Position numbers and translations under genes: made by a program | Notes under the pieces: generated by a model | The model's database searches: none | Seen by the model: only the letters and a program-made list of their open reading frames with translations | Told to the model about the DNA's origin: nothing | Part shown: piece after piece, positions 46,101 to 53,733 of the stretch | Layout of the letters: each line of letters begins with the position of its first letter | Position numbering within the stretch: the first letter of the stretch is position 1 | Source: Niastella koreensis GR20-10 | GTDB taxonomy: Bacteria; Bacteroidota; Bacteroidia; Chitinophagales; Chitinophagaceae | Assembly: GCF_000246855.1 (NCBI RefSeq) | Contig: NC_016609.1 | Span: forward strand, 8,878,744 to 8,942,743 | DNA: 64,000 nucleotides | Reading direction: 5' to 3'

Positions 46101-46568
46101 ATGCGCAAGGTCTTCACTTCCTATGCGGCGTATTCAACCGCTACCATCAACGATATTTTTACAAAGGAAGAACTGGCAAAAGCCGGACGCCTGCAGGTAA
46201 CAGAAACCCGCAGCAGGGCTTTTTTAAATAAGTATGGAAAAATGATCCCGGTTGAATTGCCTGTGCAGGCGCAGTTCTCTGTAGTCACCAACATCATTGC
46301 CGATGATTTTAATGGCGATGGTAAAAAAGACCTCCTGCTGTTCGGCAACCATTCCGATAACCGGTTAAAGTTCGGTTGCATCGATGCCAGTTATGGTTGT
46401 TTGCTTACCGGTGATGGCCACGGGAATTTCACTTATGTCAGCCAGCCTCAATCGGGACTGGATGTAAAAGGGGATGTAAAAACCGCCGTGGAATTAAAAA
46501 CCAGGAATGAAAAATATATTATAGCAGGGGTGTGTAACAGCCCCATGCAATTTTATAAAGTACAGTAG
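43191..46568 (+). CDS. secreted FG-GAP/VCBS repeat protein with ASPIC/UnbV domain (CRTAC1-like)
   Basis: The 1125-residue protein has a signal peptide (about 1-22) and two sets of calcium-loop FG-GAP repeats. Examples are DVNGDGWLDIYV, DYDNDGDLDLFL, DINKDGWQDVYV, DLDNDGDLDLVV and later DFDGDGDIDLFV, DLDKDGRKDLVL, DFNGDGKKDLLL. An ASPIC/UnbV-type domain (about 535-625, with LHFGLDS and IKIIWPDR) lies between them. Such proteins form calcium-bound beta-propellers, and the Bacteroidota examples are often next to SusC/SusD genes; their role is unknown. Residues about 358-393 are an in-frame insertion into the usual LNNG-N-G-FSEIG passage. It contains a copy of the GC-rich repeat (44324-44360). 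The haloperoxidase gene starts one base after the stop. Confidence 0.92.
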   Translation: MLMIRLAIHTTLVFFVTTRVMGQAPLFELLSPKQTNIKFENHISETENLNVLAYEYFYNGGGVAVGDINNDGLEDLFLTSNMGENKLFQNMGNLQFRDITKEACKELSGRPGGWKTGATMADVNGDGWLDIYVCYSGKVTDDMRRNQLFINQGNGTFREEAAAYGLDDKSYSTQAAFFDYDNDGDLDLFLLNHSVKKIDNMEFARYRDDVDELAGDKLYENQNNHFVDVSKKAGLRQNPLTFGLGIAISDINKDGWQDVYVTNDYNEPDYLYINNGNGTFTNIADKSLRYLSQFSMGVDIADFNNDALPDIITLDMLPEDNRRQKLLQLQENYESFSLMVNQGLNPQYMRNMLQLNNGIIPSAANREGGLNVNREVSNSPSTGGGRGEASFSEIGQLAGVSNTDWSWCPLMADYDNDGYKDLFITNGYFRDYTNKDFLRYWGDYKVKKAVDREPVLLMDLIRAMPSTSVINYIFRNNHNCTFSNQQKQWGMDKPSVSSGAVYADLDNDGDLDLVVNNINENAFVYRNTARESSKAGYLSLILHYKKPNWFALGTKVYVYDRHGVQYEELNPTRGYLSCVTTRLHFGLDSTTTVDSIKIIWPDRTVQLLTRVAANQQLTINYDQPKPVIDDDPIYAGKTIFTPAGKLFTYTHTDQSENDFKRQLLMLFMYSKCGPVIAKGDVNKDGLEDLFVSGDKNKAGRIYIQNAKGSFYEAPDCVIGDENTSTISAAAFVDVDGDGDQDLYVAKGGYGLYEPGSVALQDELYLNDGHGQFKTAMGGLPNVNANSKSCVRPCDFDGDGDIDLFVGGRVIPGRYPLAPTSYLLVNNGKGQFTAAKVPFSNIGMVTDAQWVDLDKDGRKDLVLCGEFMPVTVFMNTPTGFVDKTSSYFDKPANGFWFTLQIADLDQDGYDDIIAGNLGLNSCLHLSEKEPGVLYYADFDNNGSIDPFFTYYIQGESYPFVSRDELNEQIYPMRKVFTSYAAYSTATINDIFTKEELAKAGRLQVTETRSRAFLNKYGKMIPVELPVQAQFSVVTNIIADDFNGDGKKDLLLFGNHSDNRLKFGCIDASYGCLLTGDGHGNFTYVSQPQSGLDVKGDVKTAVELKTRNEKYIIAGVCNSPMQFYKVQ
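44324..44360. repeat. GC-rich imperfect palindrome inside a coding sequence
   Basis: The sequence CTCCCCCTCCACTGGAG..GGCGGGGGGAGGC lies in frame within the FG-GAP/ASPIC gene and is read as SPSTGGGRGEA. It matches the spacer repeats at 15424-15455, 58718-58757 and, more loosely, 61050-61087. The adjacent residues (NREGGLNVNREVSN) also look foreign to the surrounding family sequence, so the inserted segment is longer than the palindrome. Confidence 0.75.
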
Positions 46569-46569
46569 T

Positions 46570-47979
46570 ATGCCCTTAAGCCACCTTTATTTGTTTGGTA
46601 CATTGTCACGCCGGCGTCTGGTAACAGGCGTCGGCATACTTTGTTTTTTTGTGTGCTTTCATTTTCAGCAGGCCACTGCCCAAACCATGGCGGTAAAAAC
46701 AAAAGAATGGAAGAAAGAAAACATTTTTACCCGGTATTTGCAACCAGCCGTTTTTTCATTATCAAAAGTAATGATGCATGATGTGGTAAACCCACCAGCC
46801 GCTGCCCGTTATTATGCCTATTGTATGCTGGGCGCGTACGAGATCATTTCCCAGCACGATCCGTCAATGATACCACTGGGCAATTTCCTGAATCAATATA
46901 AGCGGTCTGCTATCCCCATGCCTTCAAAACAGTACGATCATCGTATTGCAGCTATTTATTGTATTATGGAAACGGGCAGGCTGATGCTGCCTTCAGGTTA
47001 TCAACTGCAGGACGACGAGGCGCGGTTTATTGCCGAACAACAGAACACAAAGGTTTCCCGTGCTGTAATTGACAGTTCGGTTGCAGTGGGTAGTTACCTG
47101 GCGGCCCGGATAGTAGAGTATTCCAAAACCGACCGGTATGGGAAGTTAAGCGCCCAGTTACGTTATACTCCCGTAAAAGGCGATGCATATTGGTATCCAA
47201 CACCCCCTGCTTATATGGAAGCGGTAGAGCCCAACTGGAAAACCATCCGGCCGCTGGTAATAGATTCCTGTAACCAGTTTGTTCCATTGCCACCCGTTAC
47301 CTTTAGCAAAGACAGCAACAGCGATTTTTACCGCCTGGCCAAAGAAGTGTATGATGTTTCTGTAAAACCCACGGCCGAGCAGTTGAACATCGCTTCGTTC
47401 TGGGATTGCAATCCTTTTGTGGTGGCTACGTCGGGACATATGTCAATCGGGTTTAAAAAGATCAGCCCTGGCGGCCACTGGATGAACATTGCCGCCATTG
47501 CCGCGCAAAAAGCGAATCTGAGTTTTGCCGAAACCATCACGGTGCAAATGCTTACCGGCATCACCATCATGGATGCCTTTATCAGTTGCTGGGATGAGAA
47601 ATACCGCTCTAACCGCATTCGCCCGGAAACTTATATCAACCGTTACATCAACCTGAAATGGCAGCCCTTGCTGCAAACGCCGCCCTTCCCCGAATACACC
47701 AGCGGGCATAGTGTGGTGTCAACCGCCGCTGCAGAAGTGCTTACGTATCTGCTCGGCGATCAGTTGATGTTTACTGACAACTCAGAAGAATTGTTTGAAA
47801 TTCCCGCCCGTTCATTCGCATCCTTCAGACATGCGGCTGCCGAAGCGGCCATCTCGCGCCTGTACGGCGGCATCCATTACCGCGATGCCATCGAAAACGG
47901 ACAACAACAGGGTAAACAGATCGGTAGATTTATCGCAGGCCGGCTAAAATCGGCCGGCGTTCAGCCATTAAAGCCCTGA
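46570..47979 (+). CDS. vanadium-dependent haloperoxidase / PAP2-like phosphatase, secreted
   Basis: The 469-residue protein has a signal peptide (about 1-38, ending ATAQ). It carries the complete vanadate/phosphate-binding triad of the PAP2/haloperoxidase superfamily: KYRSNRIRP (Lys344, Arg351), SGH (His380) and SRLYGGIHYRD (Arg430, His436). Vanadium haloperoxidases oxidise halides with hydrogen peroxide; relatives with the same motifs are acid phosphatases, and sequence alone does not separate them. It starts one base after the FG-GAP/ASPIC stop, so the two are probably translated together. It is followed by an AraC-type gene 31 bp downstream. The superfamily is sure; chloride, bromide or phosphatase activity is not. 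Confidence 0.92.
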   Translation: MPLSHLYLFGTLSRRRLVTGVGILCFFVCFHFQQATAQTMAVKTKEWKKENIFTRYLQPAVFSLSKVMMHDVVNPPAAARYYAYCMLGAYEIISQHDPSMIPLGNFLNQYKRSAIPMPSKQYDHRIAAIYCIMETGRLMLPSGYQLQDDEARFIAEQQNTKVSRAVIDSSVAVGSYLAARIVEYSKTDRYGKLSAQLRYTPVKGDAYWYPTPPAYMEAVEPNWKTIRPLVIDSCNQFVPLPPVTFSKDSNSDFYRLAKEVYDVSVKPTAEQLNIASFWDCNPFVVATSGHMSIGFKKISPGGHWMNIAAIAAQKANLSFAETITVQMLTGITIMDAFISCWDEKYRSNRIRPETYINRYINLKWQPLLQTPPFPEYTSGHSVVSTAAAEVLTYLLGDQLMFTDNSEELFEIPARSFASFRHAAAEAAISRLYGGIHYRDAIENGQQQGKQIGRFIAGRLKSAGVQPLKP

Positions 47980-48010
47980 TGGGTTCTTTTACAATTCGTA
48001 ACTTTAATGC

Positions 48011-48871
48011 ATGGATGCCGACATTCATACTTTATACGAATCTGATTTTTACCGCATCATGGATTTCCGGTGCCGGTGTACCGATTGCCGTACCTCAAAA
48101 CCGGAATACAATGCCACTTTTTGCATCAGCTTTGTGCGCAAGGGGAATTTCCTGTTCAACGTTTTCCGGCGTTCCCTCGATTCATATACCGGTTGCGTAC
48201 TGGTAACCAAACCCAATTACGAACGCACGGTAACCCACACGCACGATGTACCCGACGAATGCACCATCTTTGAATTTAAAAAGGATTTCTTTGGCTCCCT
48301 GCTCGAACATTATGGCGGCATTCCCTTCTTCCAGGATAACGACTGGCATTCCACGCTCATTAAAACAAGTGCAGAAACGGAGTTCCTGCATTTTCACATT
48401 GTAAAGCTGGTGCTTACCCGCTCGGGCAGCAAGCTGCAAATAGACAATGCCGTAATTGAGGTGATTGAAAAAGTGTTGAGTAATATCACCGATTACAAAC
48501 CAGACCTGAAGATCAATCCGCGTTTAAAGAAGAATCATTTGATTACACTGGAAAGGGCCAAGGAGTACATGGCCGATCATTTTACTGAAGATATTTCCCT
48601 GCTGCAGATTGCCACACATTGTTATGTAAGTCCTTTTCATTTCAGCCGGTTGTTCAAAACCTTTACATCGGCTTCGCCGCATCAATACCTGTTGACACTC
48701 CGGCTGAAGAATGCCGAGTTATTATTGCGCAATACCACACAACCTATGGCCGATGTTGCCTTTACTTCAGGTTTTAATAGTGTAGAACATTTTACCGCCG
48801 CTTTTAAACAGAAATATAATTGTCCGCCTGCTACTTACCGGCAACAGGTTGAAGCACCCACCTTAAAATAG
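48011..48871 (+). CDS. AraC-family transcriptional regulator
   Basis: The 286-residue protein has an N-terminal cupin-like sensing part (about 1-150, unusually Cys-rich near the start: FRCRCTDC). Its C-terminal AraC double helix-turn-helix (about 183-280) includes HCYVSPFHFSRLFKTFTS and FTSGFNSVEHFTAAFKQKYN. AraC proteins usually activate transcription on binding a small ligand. It is encoded 31 bp after the haloperoxidase in the same direction and may regulate the 38351-47979 genes. The CxC and following C in the N-terminus could bind metal or sense oxidants, which would suit a peroxidase neighbour, but that is speculative. The family is firm. Confidence 0.92.
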   Translation: MDADIHTLYESDFYRIMDFRCRCTDCRTSKPEYNATFCISFVRKGNFLFNVFRRSLDSYTGCVLVTKPNYERTVTHTHDVPDECTIFEFKKDFFGSLLEHYGGIPFFQDNDWHSTLIKTSAETEFLHFHIVKLVLTRSGSKLQIDNAVIEVIEKVLSNITDYKPDLKINPRLKKNHLITLERAKEYMADHFTEDISLLQIATHCYVSPFHFSRLFKTFTSASPHQYLLTLRLKNAELLLRNTTQPMADVAFTSGFNSVEHFTAAFKQKYNCPPATYRQQVEAPTLK

Positions 48872-48929
48872 CAGGATTTCTTAAGTCATTTGGCCAATGG
48901 CGGAATAGCTTTGCCGGAAACATAGCATC

Positions 48930-49337
48930 ATGAATAATCAATTATTGTTAACAGTCGAAAATTCAAAGAATTACACATTACAGGTGGCCAATGCCATGCC
49001 CGACAAGGAGTATCATTACAAACCGGCAGGCGCCGGGTGGGATTTTGGCGAATTATTAAACCATATCGCTTATGGCATCCAGTGGTGGCAGGATAATTAC
49101 ATCACCGGTAAGAAAACGGATTGGGATCCGCCAAAAGTAAAAACAAGTAAAAAAGAAGTAGTAACCTGGCTTACCAACGCTTACGATACGTTGCTGAAGA
49201 CCATCAAAAATCAGCCCGGTAATGAACAAACCGGCAACGGTGTGCACGCTACGCTCGATCACATCACGCATCACCGTGGCCAGGCGGTTATTTATTTAAG
49301 AACCTTTGGCGTAGAGCCACCGGAATACACTTATTAG
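48930..49337 (+). CDS. DinB/YfiT-like putative metal-dependent enzyme
   Basis: The 135-residue protein is a four-helix DinB-superfamily protein. It has a first His in ELLNHIAYGIQWW (about residue 49) and the C-terminal HITHHRGQAVIYLR (about residues 110-123). These give the three-His metal site of the family. Functions of DinB proteins are mostly unknown; some are thiol-dependent transferases. It has no signal peptide and is a little shorter than the 150-170 residues common in the family. It follows the AraC gene by 58 bp and converges on the inositol-related genes. The family is likely; the function is unknown. Confidence 0.88.
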   Translation: MNNQLLLTVENSKNYTLQVANAMPDKEYHYKPAGAGWDFGELLNHIAYGIQWWQDNYITGKKTDWDPPKVKTSKKEVVTWLTNAYDTLLKTIKNQPGNEQTGNGVHATLDHITHHRGQAVIYLRTFGVEPPEYTY

Positions 49338-49364
49338 TGTAAGCCGCCGGTCACCGGTAGCTGC

Positions 49365-49550
49365 CTATTGCCTACTGCCTTTCCCCTTGAACAACATCAT
49401 AGCCAAACCAAACACCAGGAAACCAGATCCGGTATAGACATTCAGGTTATTTCCATAACCACTCATCCATTCGTTCAACAGCAGGATCACCGAAACAACG
49501 GAAAAGAACAGGCCTATGACAAATTGCAGATCGTTTAATTTTTTTAACAT
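49365..49550 (-). CDS. small two-helix membrane protein
   Basis: This 61-residue protein has two predicted membrane helices (about 10-26, FVIGLFFSVVSVILLL, and 40-54, GSGFLVFGLAMMLF) joined by a short polar loop, and a basic C-terminus. I do not recognise a named family. The gene starts 15 bases downstream of the SSS symporter stop in the same direction, so it is very probably cotranscribed. It may be an accessory peptide of the symporter, in the way some SSS carriers have small membrane partners; there is no direct evidence. Confidence 0.7.
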   Translation of the reverse strand: MLKKLNDLQFVIGLFFSVVSVILLLNEWMSGYGNNLNVYTGSGFLVFGLAMMLFKGKGSRQ

Positions 49551-49565
49551 GACAACAATGTTTTG

Positions 49566-51227
49566 TTAGAAGAAAATAAAGTTCAGCAAAAGAGTAATTA
49601 CTATAAGTACTATGCCCAACGGTACCACCCGCAAATACCATTTTTGCTGGTGGTATTTGGGTTTTTCTGTTAAAGAGTACACCAACCCTTTTAATTGTTC
49701 ATCAGGTTTGGGTTTGGTAAGCAGGCTTACTATAATGGCCGTAAAGAAATTGAAGATCCAGGAAACGCCGGCAACAATAAATGCCTGTCCCATGCCGCTT
49801 TTAATGGGATACAACGGCGCTATCCAGCCGCCTTTGCCTTCGGCAATGGTAACACCATGCGTAACAGCGGCAGCAAGGGTGCCTGCAACCAGCCCCCAGA
49901 AAGCGCCGTGCCCGGTAGTGCGTTTCCAGAACATACCTAACAGGAATGTTGCAAACAACGGACCATTCACAAACCCGAATACCAGTTGCAGAAAATCGTT
50001 GATATTATTAAAGCTCTTGGCAATGTAGGCAGTGACAATGGAAATAAGAATACCCACCACCGTAACGGCTTTTCCTACCAACAGGTAATGCCGGTCGCTT
50101 TTGTTCTTTACAAAATACGACTGATAAATATCGAACGTGAATACTGAGTTAAAGGCAGTAACGTTACCAGCCATACCGCTCATAAAAGAAGCGATCAGCG
50201 CTGTGATGCCCACACCCAGAATACCGGTAGGGTAGTAGTGCGCAATCAGTGAAGGCAGGGTCATGGTGTAGTCAAGTTCCCCGTTGGCGGCCGTGGGAAT
50301 ACGATACCCCTTTGATGCCAGGGCCGGTTGCATTAATGTAATGGCAATGACACCAGGTAACACCACAATTAAAGGCATCATCATTTTGGGGATGGCGGCA
50401 ATAATAGGTGTGCGTTGTGCATCGCCCATGTTTCTTGCTATCATGGCCCGTTGCACCACCAGGAAGTCGGTACACCAGTAACCAAACGACATTACAAAGC
50501 CCAACCCAAAGATCAGCGACATAAAATGCAGGCCCATCGGATTATCGTTGGCGTTACCCATGTATTTCCAGGCATGGGTCATTTCAGGTTGCAGCAGGTG
50601 CTTGACATTGTCCCAGCCACCGGCATCCTGCAACGCAATTATAACCAGTGGTGATAAACCTAATACGATCAGGAAGAACTGTAATACTTCATTATATACT
50701 GCGCTGGTAAGACCGCCCAGGAAAGTATAGACCATTACAATGCCGGCCGATACCCAAATGGAAATATCGAAATCCCAATGCAGGATGGTTTCCATTAATT
50801 TGGCCAGGGCATATAAAGAAATGCCCGACGAAAAAACAGTCATAACTGCAAAGGAGATGGCGTTCAACCCTCTTGTTTTTTCATCGAAGCGAAGAGAAAG
50901 ATATTCAGGAACGCTGCGAGCGCGGCTTCCATAATAAAAAGGCATCATAAAAACACCCAGGAAAACCATGGCGAAAATAGCGCCCACCCAATAAAAGTGT
51001 ACGGTCATAATGCCATACTTGGCCCCGGAAGCAACCATGCCGATCACTTCCTGTGCACCCAGGTTGGCGGAGATAAAAGCCAGGCTGGTGATCCAAAGTG
51101 GAATACTTCGGCTGCTGGTAAGGAAGTCGTTACTTGATTTGATTTTCTTTTTAATCAGGAATCCAACCCCAATAACAAAGATGAAATAGACCAAGATGAT
51201 CAGGTAGTCGGCAAAATGTAGGCTCAT
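49566..51227 (-). CDS. sodium:solute symporter (SSS/SGLT family), possible inositol carrier
   Basis: The 553-residue inner-membrane protein has about 13-14 hydrophobic helices and typical SSS features. These are an N-terminal YLIILVYFIFVIGVGFLIKK helix, the motif GAQEVIGMVASGAKYGI near residue 58 and YTFLGGLTSAVYNEVLQFF near residue 170. It resembles vSGLT/SMIT-type sugar carriers. The ATG at 51227 is preferred; a TTG two codons upstream is the only longer start. It lies downstream of a LacI regulator, which is divergent from myo-inositol oxygenase, so myo-inositol is the likely substrate. A 14-bp palindrome stands 65 bp upstream of its start. The family is firm; the substrate is inferred from neighbours. 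Confidence 0.9.
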   Translation of the reverse strand: MSLHFADYLIILVYFIFVIGVGFLIKKKIKSSNDFLTSSRSIPLWITSLAFISANLGAQEVIGMVASGAKYGIMTVHFYWVGAIFAMVFLGVFMMPFYYGSRARSVPEYLSLRFDEKTRGLNAISFAVMTVFSSGISLYALAKLMETILHWDFDISIWVSAGIVMVYTFLGGLTSAVYNEVLQFFLIVLGLSPLVIIALQDAGGWDNVKHLLQPEMTHAWKYMGNANDNPMGLHFMSLIFGLGFVMSFGYWCTDFLVVQRAMIARNMGDAQRTPIIAAIPKMMMPLIVVLPGVIAITLMQPALASKGYRIPTAANGELDYTMTLPSLIAHYYPTGILGVGITALIASFMSGMAGNVTAFNSVFTFDIYQSYFVKNKSDRHYLLVGKAVTVVGILISIVTAYIAKSFNNINDFLQLVFGFVNGPLFATFLLGMFWKRTTGHGAFWGLVAGTLAAAVTHGVTIAEGKGGWIAPLYPIKSGMGQAFIVAGVSWIFNFFTAIIVSLLTKPKPDEQLKGLVYSLTEKPKYHQQKWYLRVVPLGIVLIVITLLLNFIFF

Positions 51228-51291
51228 GCGCAATCGTTAACTGTGTGATAGCTAGTTTCTACACGCAATATATTTCTTTCATTTCATTAAT

Positions 51292-51305
51292 ATGATTGCA
51301 ATCAT
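51292..51305. promoter_or_regulatory. perfect 14-bp palindrome ATGATTGCAATCAT, candidate LacI-type operator
   Basis: The palindrome lies upstream of the symporter gene. The half-site GATTGC recurs at 51334-51339 and again directly before the inositol oxygenase start (52611-52616), both as ACGATTGC. These positions fit binding by the LacI-family regulator encoded between them. Confidence 0.55.
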
Positions 51306-51344
51306 GTTTTAGTGTAAATATTTACGAATACGATTGCGAGGGAA

Positions 51345-51420
51345 GGCAGCCGGCAAAACGGCAGACGGCAGAAGGCAAACAGCCGCGACGCGGCGAACCC
51401 TTCTCAATGCTATCAACCCT
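51345..51420. repeat. GGCAGAC-type words with small perfect palindrome
   Basis: GGCAGCC/GGCAGAC/GGCAGAA words are followed by GCCGCG-A-CGCGGC (51382-51394) and then by a reverse-complement GTTGATAG block. The same parts occur at 15299-15367 and 58618-58665. The palindrome has no T-run on either side. Confidence 0.6.
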
Positions 51421-51432
51421 GTCGACTTGCAA

Positions 51433-52440
51433 CTACATAGTAGATTCTCTCTCAATTAATACAGAGGGGATTACAACCCGCTCCCGCCTCAAGTCAAACG
51501 TACTTTTCTCTATTCCCTTGAATAGCAGTGTAGCAGCGGCTTTACCGATCTCAAAAGCAGGTTGGGTAATGGTGGTGAGCGGGGGATTCAAAATAGGCGC
51601 GGTATCTAATGTGGCAAACGCAATCACTTTAAGATCATGGGGAATGCGGATGTTCAGCTCGTGACAGGCGAGGTAAACCGGGGTAACAATTTTCTCTACT
51701 GAAGCGATCAGTCCGTCGGGGCGGTGGCCACTTTGCAGTAATGATTTTACCTGTTTATACATGCTGTCATTATCAGTGCAGTAAACGATCTGCTGATCGG
51801 TTTGGGGAATGCTGGCTTTATTCAAAGCCGCTTTAAAGCCATTTATTCTGTTTTGAAGAAGGGGCAGGCTTTCTGAAACGGAAATGAAAGCAGGTTTATG
51901 ACAGCCTTTTTGTAGTAAAAGATTGGCAGCCATCAAACCACAGTCAAAATCGTTGGTAGTTACCCTCGCTGTTTCAGTGCCTTCCTGTTCCCGGTCGAAA
52001 AAAACAACGGGAATATTATTTGCCTGCAACTTATTGATATGGTCAGCCGAATTTGTTTCGCTTGAGATAGAGATCAATACCCCATCTACGCGACCGCTTG
52101 CGCAATCCTCTAAAATGGTTTTTTCATTTGCGAATTTCTCATGCGATAGATATATAAGTACGTGATAGCCTTTGGTTTCAGCAACCGATTGAATACCGTT
52201 AATGGCAAGGGAGAAAAAATTATCGGCCACTTCGGGCAGCACTACTGCAATGGTTTTACTTTTCTTGCGGCGCAGGCTGCTGGCATAGGGGTTAGGTATA
52301 TAATTTAACCGCGTAGCCAGCTCCATTACTTTCTTTTTAGTTTCATCACTGATCTCATAACTATCGCGCAATGCCTTCGAAATAGTGGAAACTGATAGTT
52401 GCAACTGGTCGGCCAGGACCTTTATATTTACTTTACTCAT
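51433..52440 (-). CDS. LacI-family transcriptional regulator
   Basis: The 335-residue protein has an N-terminal LacI helix-turn-helix (IKVLADQLQLSVSTISKALR, about residues 6-25) and a hinge with the Pro-rich YIPNPYASSLRRKK. A periplasmic-binding-protein-like sensor domain follows (about 60-330). LacI regulators are released from or recruited to operators by a small sugar-type ligand. It lies between an SSS symporter and, divergently, myo-inositol oxygenase, so it probably controls both, with inositol or a breakdown product as effector. Candidate sites with GATTGC occur in both promoter regions. The family is firm. Confidence 0.94.
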   Translation of the reverse strand: MSKVNIKVLADQLQLSVSTISKALRDSYEISDETKKKVMELATRLNYIPNPYASSLRRKKSKTIAVVLPEVADNFFSLAINGIQSVAETKGYHVLIYLSHEKFANEKTILEDCASGRVDGVLISISSETNSADHINKLQANNIPVVFFDREQEGTETARVTTNDFDCGLMAANLLLQKGCHKPAFISVSESLPLLQNRINGFKAALNKASIPQTDQQIVYCTDNDSMYKQVKSLLQSGHRPDGLIASVEKIVTPVYLACHELNIRIPHDLKVIAFATLDTAPILNPPLTTITQPAFEIGKAAATLLFKGIEKSTFDLRRERVVIPSVLIERESTM

Positions 52441-52618
52441 TGAAGAATTACCGCCTTAATTGTTTGTTTTACAGACTGTTTTATCATGCAAAATGCTGCA
52501 ATCTCTCGCAACCGTTTTCGTAAATAAAGTTAAATGAAGGCTAACAATCTTTAGCAAAAAAGTTGAACTTAGTTCCAGAAACTAACACAAGTCATAAATT
52601 ATTTATAAAACGATTGCT

Positions 52619-53506
52619 ATGGCTACTCCTGGTAAATTCACAGAGAAAGAGATCAATCCGCTTGGAAGTTTGGACGAATGGGAAGATGATGTACTGCAAC
52701 GTTACCCCGATCCCGATTCAATAGTTAAAGACAAGACAAAAGAAGAATACCGGAATTATGACGATCCCGCCCGGGATACCGTAAAGGAATTTTACCGGTT
52801 GAACCATACTCATCAAACGTATTCATTTGTACAGGAAAAAAGGAAGGAATTCTTAGGGTTCAATCGTAAGGAAATGAGTGTTTGGGACGCGTTTAATTTC
52901 CTGAACCAGCTGGTTGATGATTCTGACCCTGATACAGATCTTGATCAGTTTCAACACCTGTTACAGGCTTCCGAAGCCATTCGCGCTGACGGGCACCCCG
53001 ATTGGATGGTACTGACCGGTTTGATGCACGATATGGGTAAGGTACTTTGCCTGTTTGGCGAACCGCAATGGGCCGTAGTGGGCGATACATTCCCCGTTGG
53101 TTGCGCTTATTCCGATAAAATAGTCTATCCTGAATTTTTTAAGAACAATACCGATTACACTGATCCTGTTTTCAGCACTAAACTAGGAGTATATACGCAG
53201 AGTTGCGGCTTGCGCAATGTAAACATGTCATGGGGACATGATGAGTATGTATACCAGATGTTAAAGGACTATTTGCCCGAGCCTGGCCTTTATATGTTAC
53301 GCTACCATTCATTTTATGCCTGGCACCGGGAAGGCGCTTATGACCACCTGTTAGATGACCATGATCGTGAAATGCTGAAATGGGTTAAGTTGTTCAATCC
53401 ATATGACTTGTATTCAAAAAATCCTACACCACCAGACTGGAAGCAGCTTAGGCCGTATTATGAAGATTTGATAGCTAAATACCTTCCTTCTACCATTAAG
53501 TTTTAA
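52619..53506 (+). CDS. myo-inositol oxygenase
   Basis: The 295-residue cytoplasmic enzyme cleaves myo-inositol with O2 to D-glucuronate at a di-iron centre. All six iron ligands known from the mammalian enzyme can be placed: His113 (QFQHLLQASEAIR), His137-Asp138 (LMHDMGK), His207 (SWGHDEYVY), His230 (RYHSFYAWH) and Asp263 (FNPYDLYSK). The length matches the eukaryotic form. Bacterial copies are uncommon outside Bacteroidota and a few other groups. It is divergent from the LacI regulator, with 178 bp between, and shares the GATTGC motif upstream. With the SSS symporter it would form a short inositol-to-glucuronate route; glucuronate metabolism genes are not in the window. The call is very secure. 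Confidence 0.97.
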   Translation: MATPGKFTEKEINPLGSLDEWEDDVLQRYPDPDSIVKDKTKEEYRNYDDPARDTVKEFYRLNHTHQTYSFVQEKRKEFLGFNRKEMSVWDAFNFLNQLVDDSDPDTDLDQFQHLLQASEAIRADGHPDWMVLTGLMHDMGKVLCLFGEPQWAVVGDTFPVGCAYSDKIVYPEFFKNNTDYTDPVFSTKLGVYTQSCGLRNVNMSWGHDEYVYQMLKDYLPEPGLYMLRYHSFYAWHREGAYDHLLDDHDREMLKWVKLFNPYDLYSKNPTPPDWKQLRPYYEDLIAKYLPSTIKF

Positions 53507-53650
53507 CATTACTCCACCCTCGAACTTTATCCACTCCTTGTTTTATCAGCAATGATCAAATGAGCTGGCCTTGTGTGCAGTTTACTGATCGGCGCGTGTA
53601 TCGTTATGCAAACACAATACTCAGGTATGTTGTGTGTGTTTTTATCGGCT

Positions 53651-53664
53651 TACATTTAAATGTA
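53651..53664. promoter_or_regulatory. perfect palindrome TACATTTAAATGTA upstream of the fourth susC
   Basis: This 14-bp palindrome lies 70 bp before the susC start in a 227-bp spacer after inositol oxygenase. No dedicated regulator gene adjoins this susC, so the site may be bound by a distant factor. It is AT-rich and could be chance. Confidence 0.35.
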
Positions 53665-53733
53665 TCAGGTACACTTAAACTCTCTTTAAGAAACTGAATG
53701 GAAGATTAATTCACTTAACCTAAAACTTTTGTT

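Noticed and set aside
43191-46568. Frameshift or pseudogene because of the insert near 44300
   Set aside because: The reading frame stays open and family motifs continue on both sides, so the gene is probably functional.
51382-51394. GCCGCGACGCGGC hairpin as a terminator
   Set aside because: No T-run follows on either strand and it sits in a repeat block found in several spacers.
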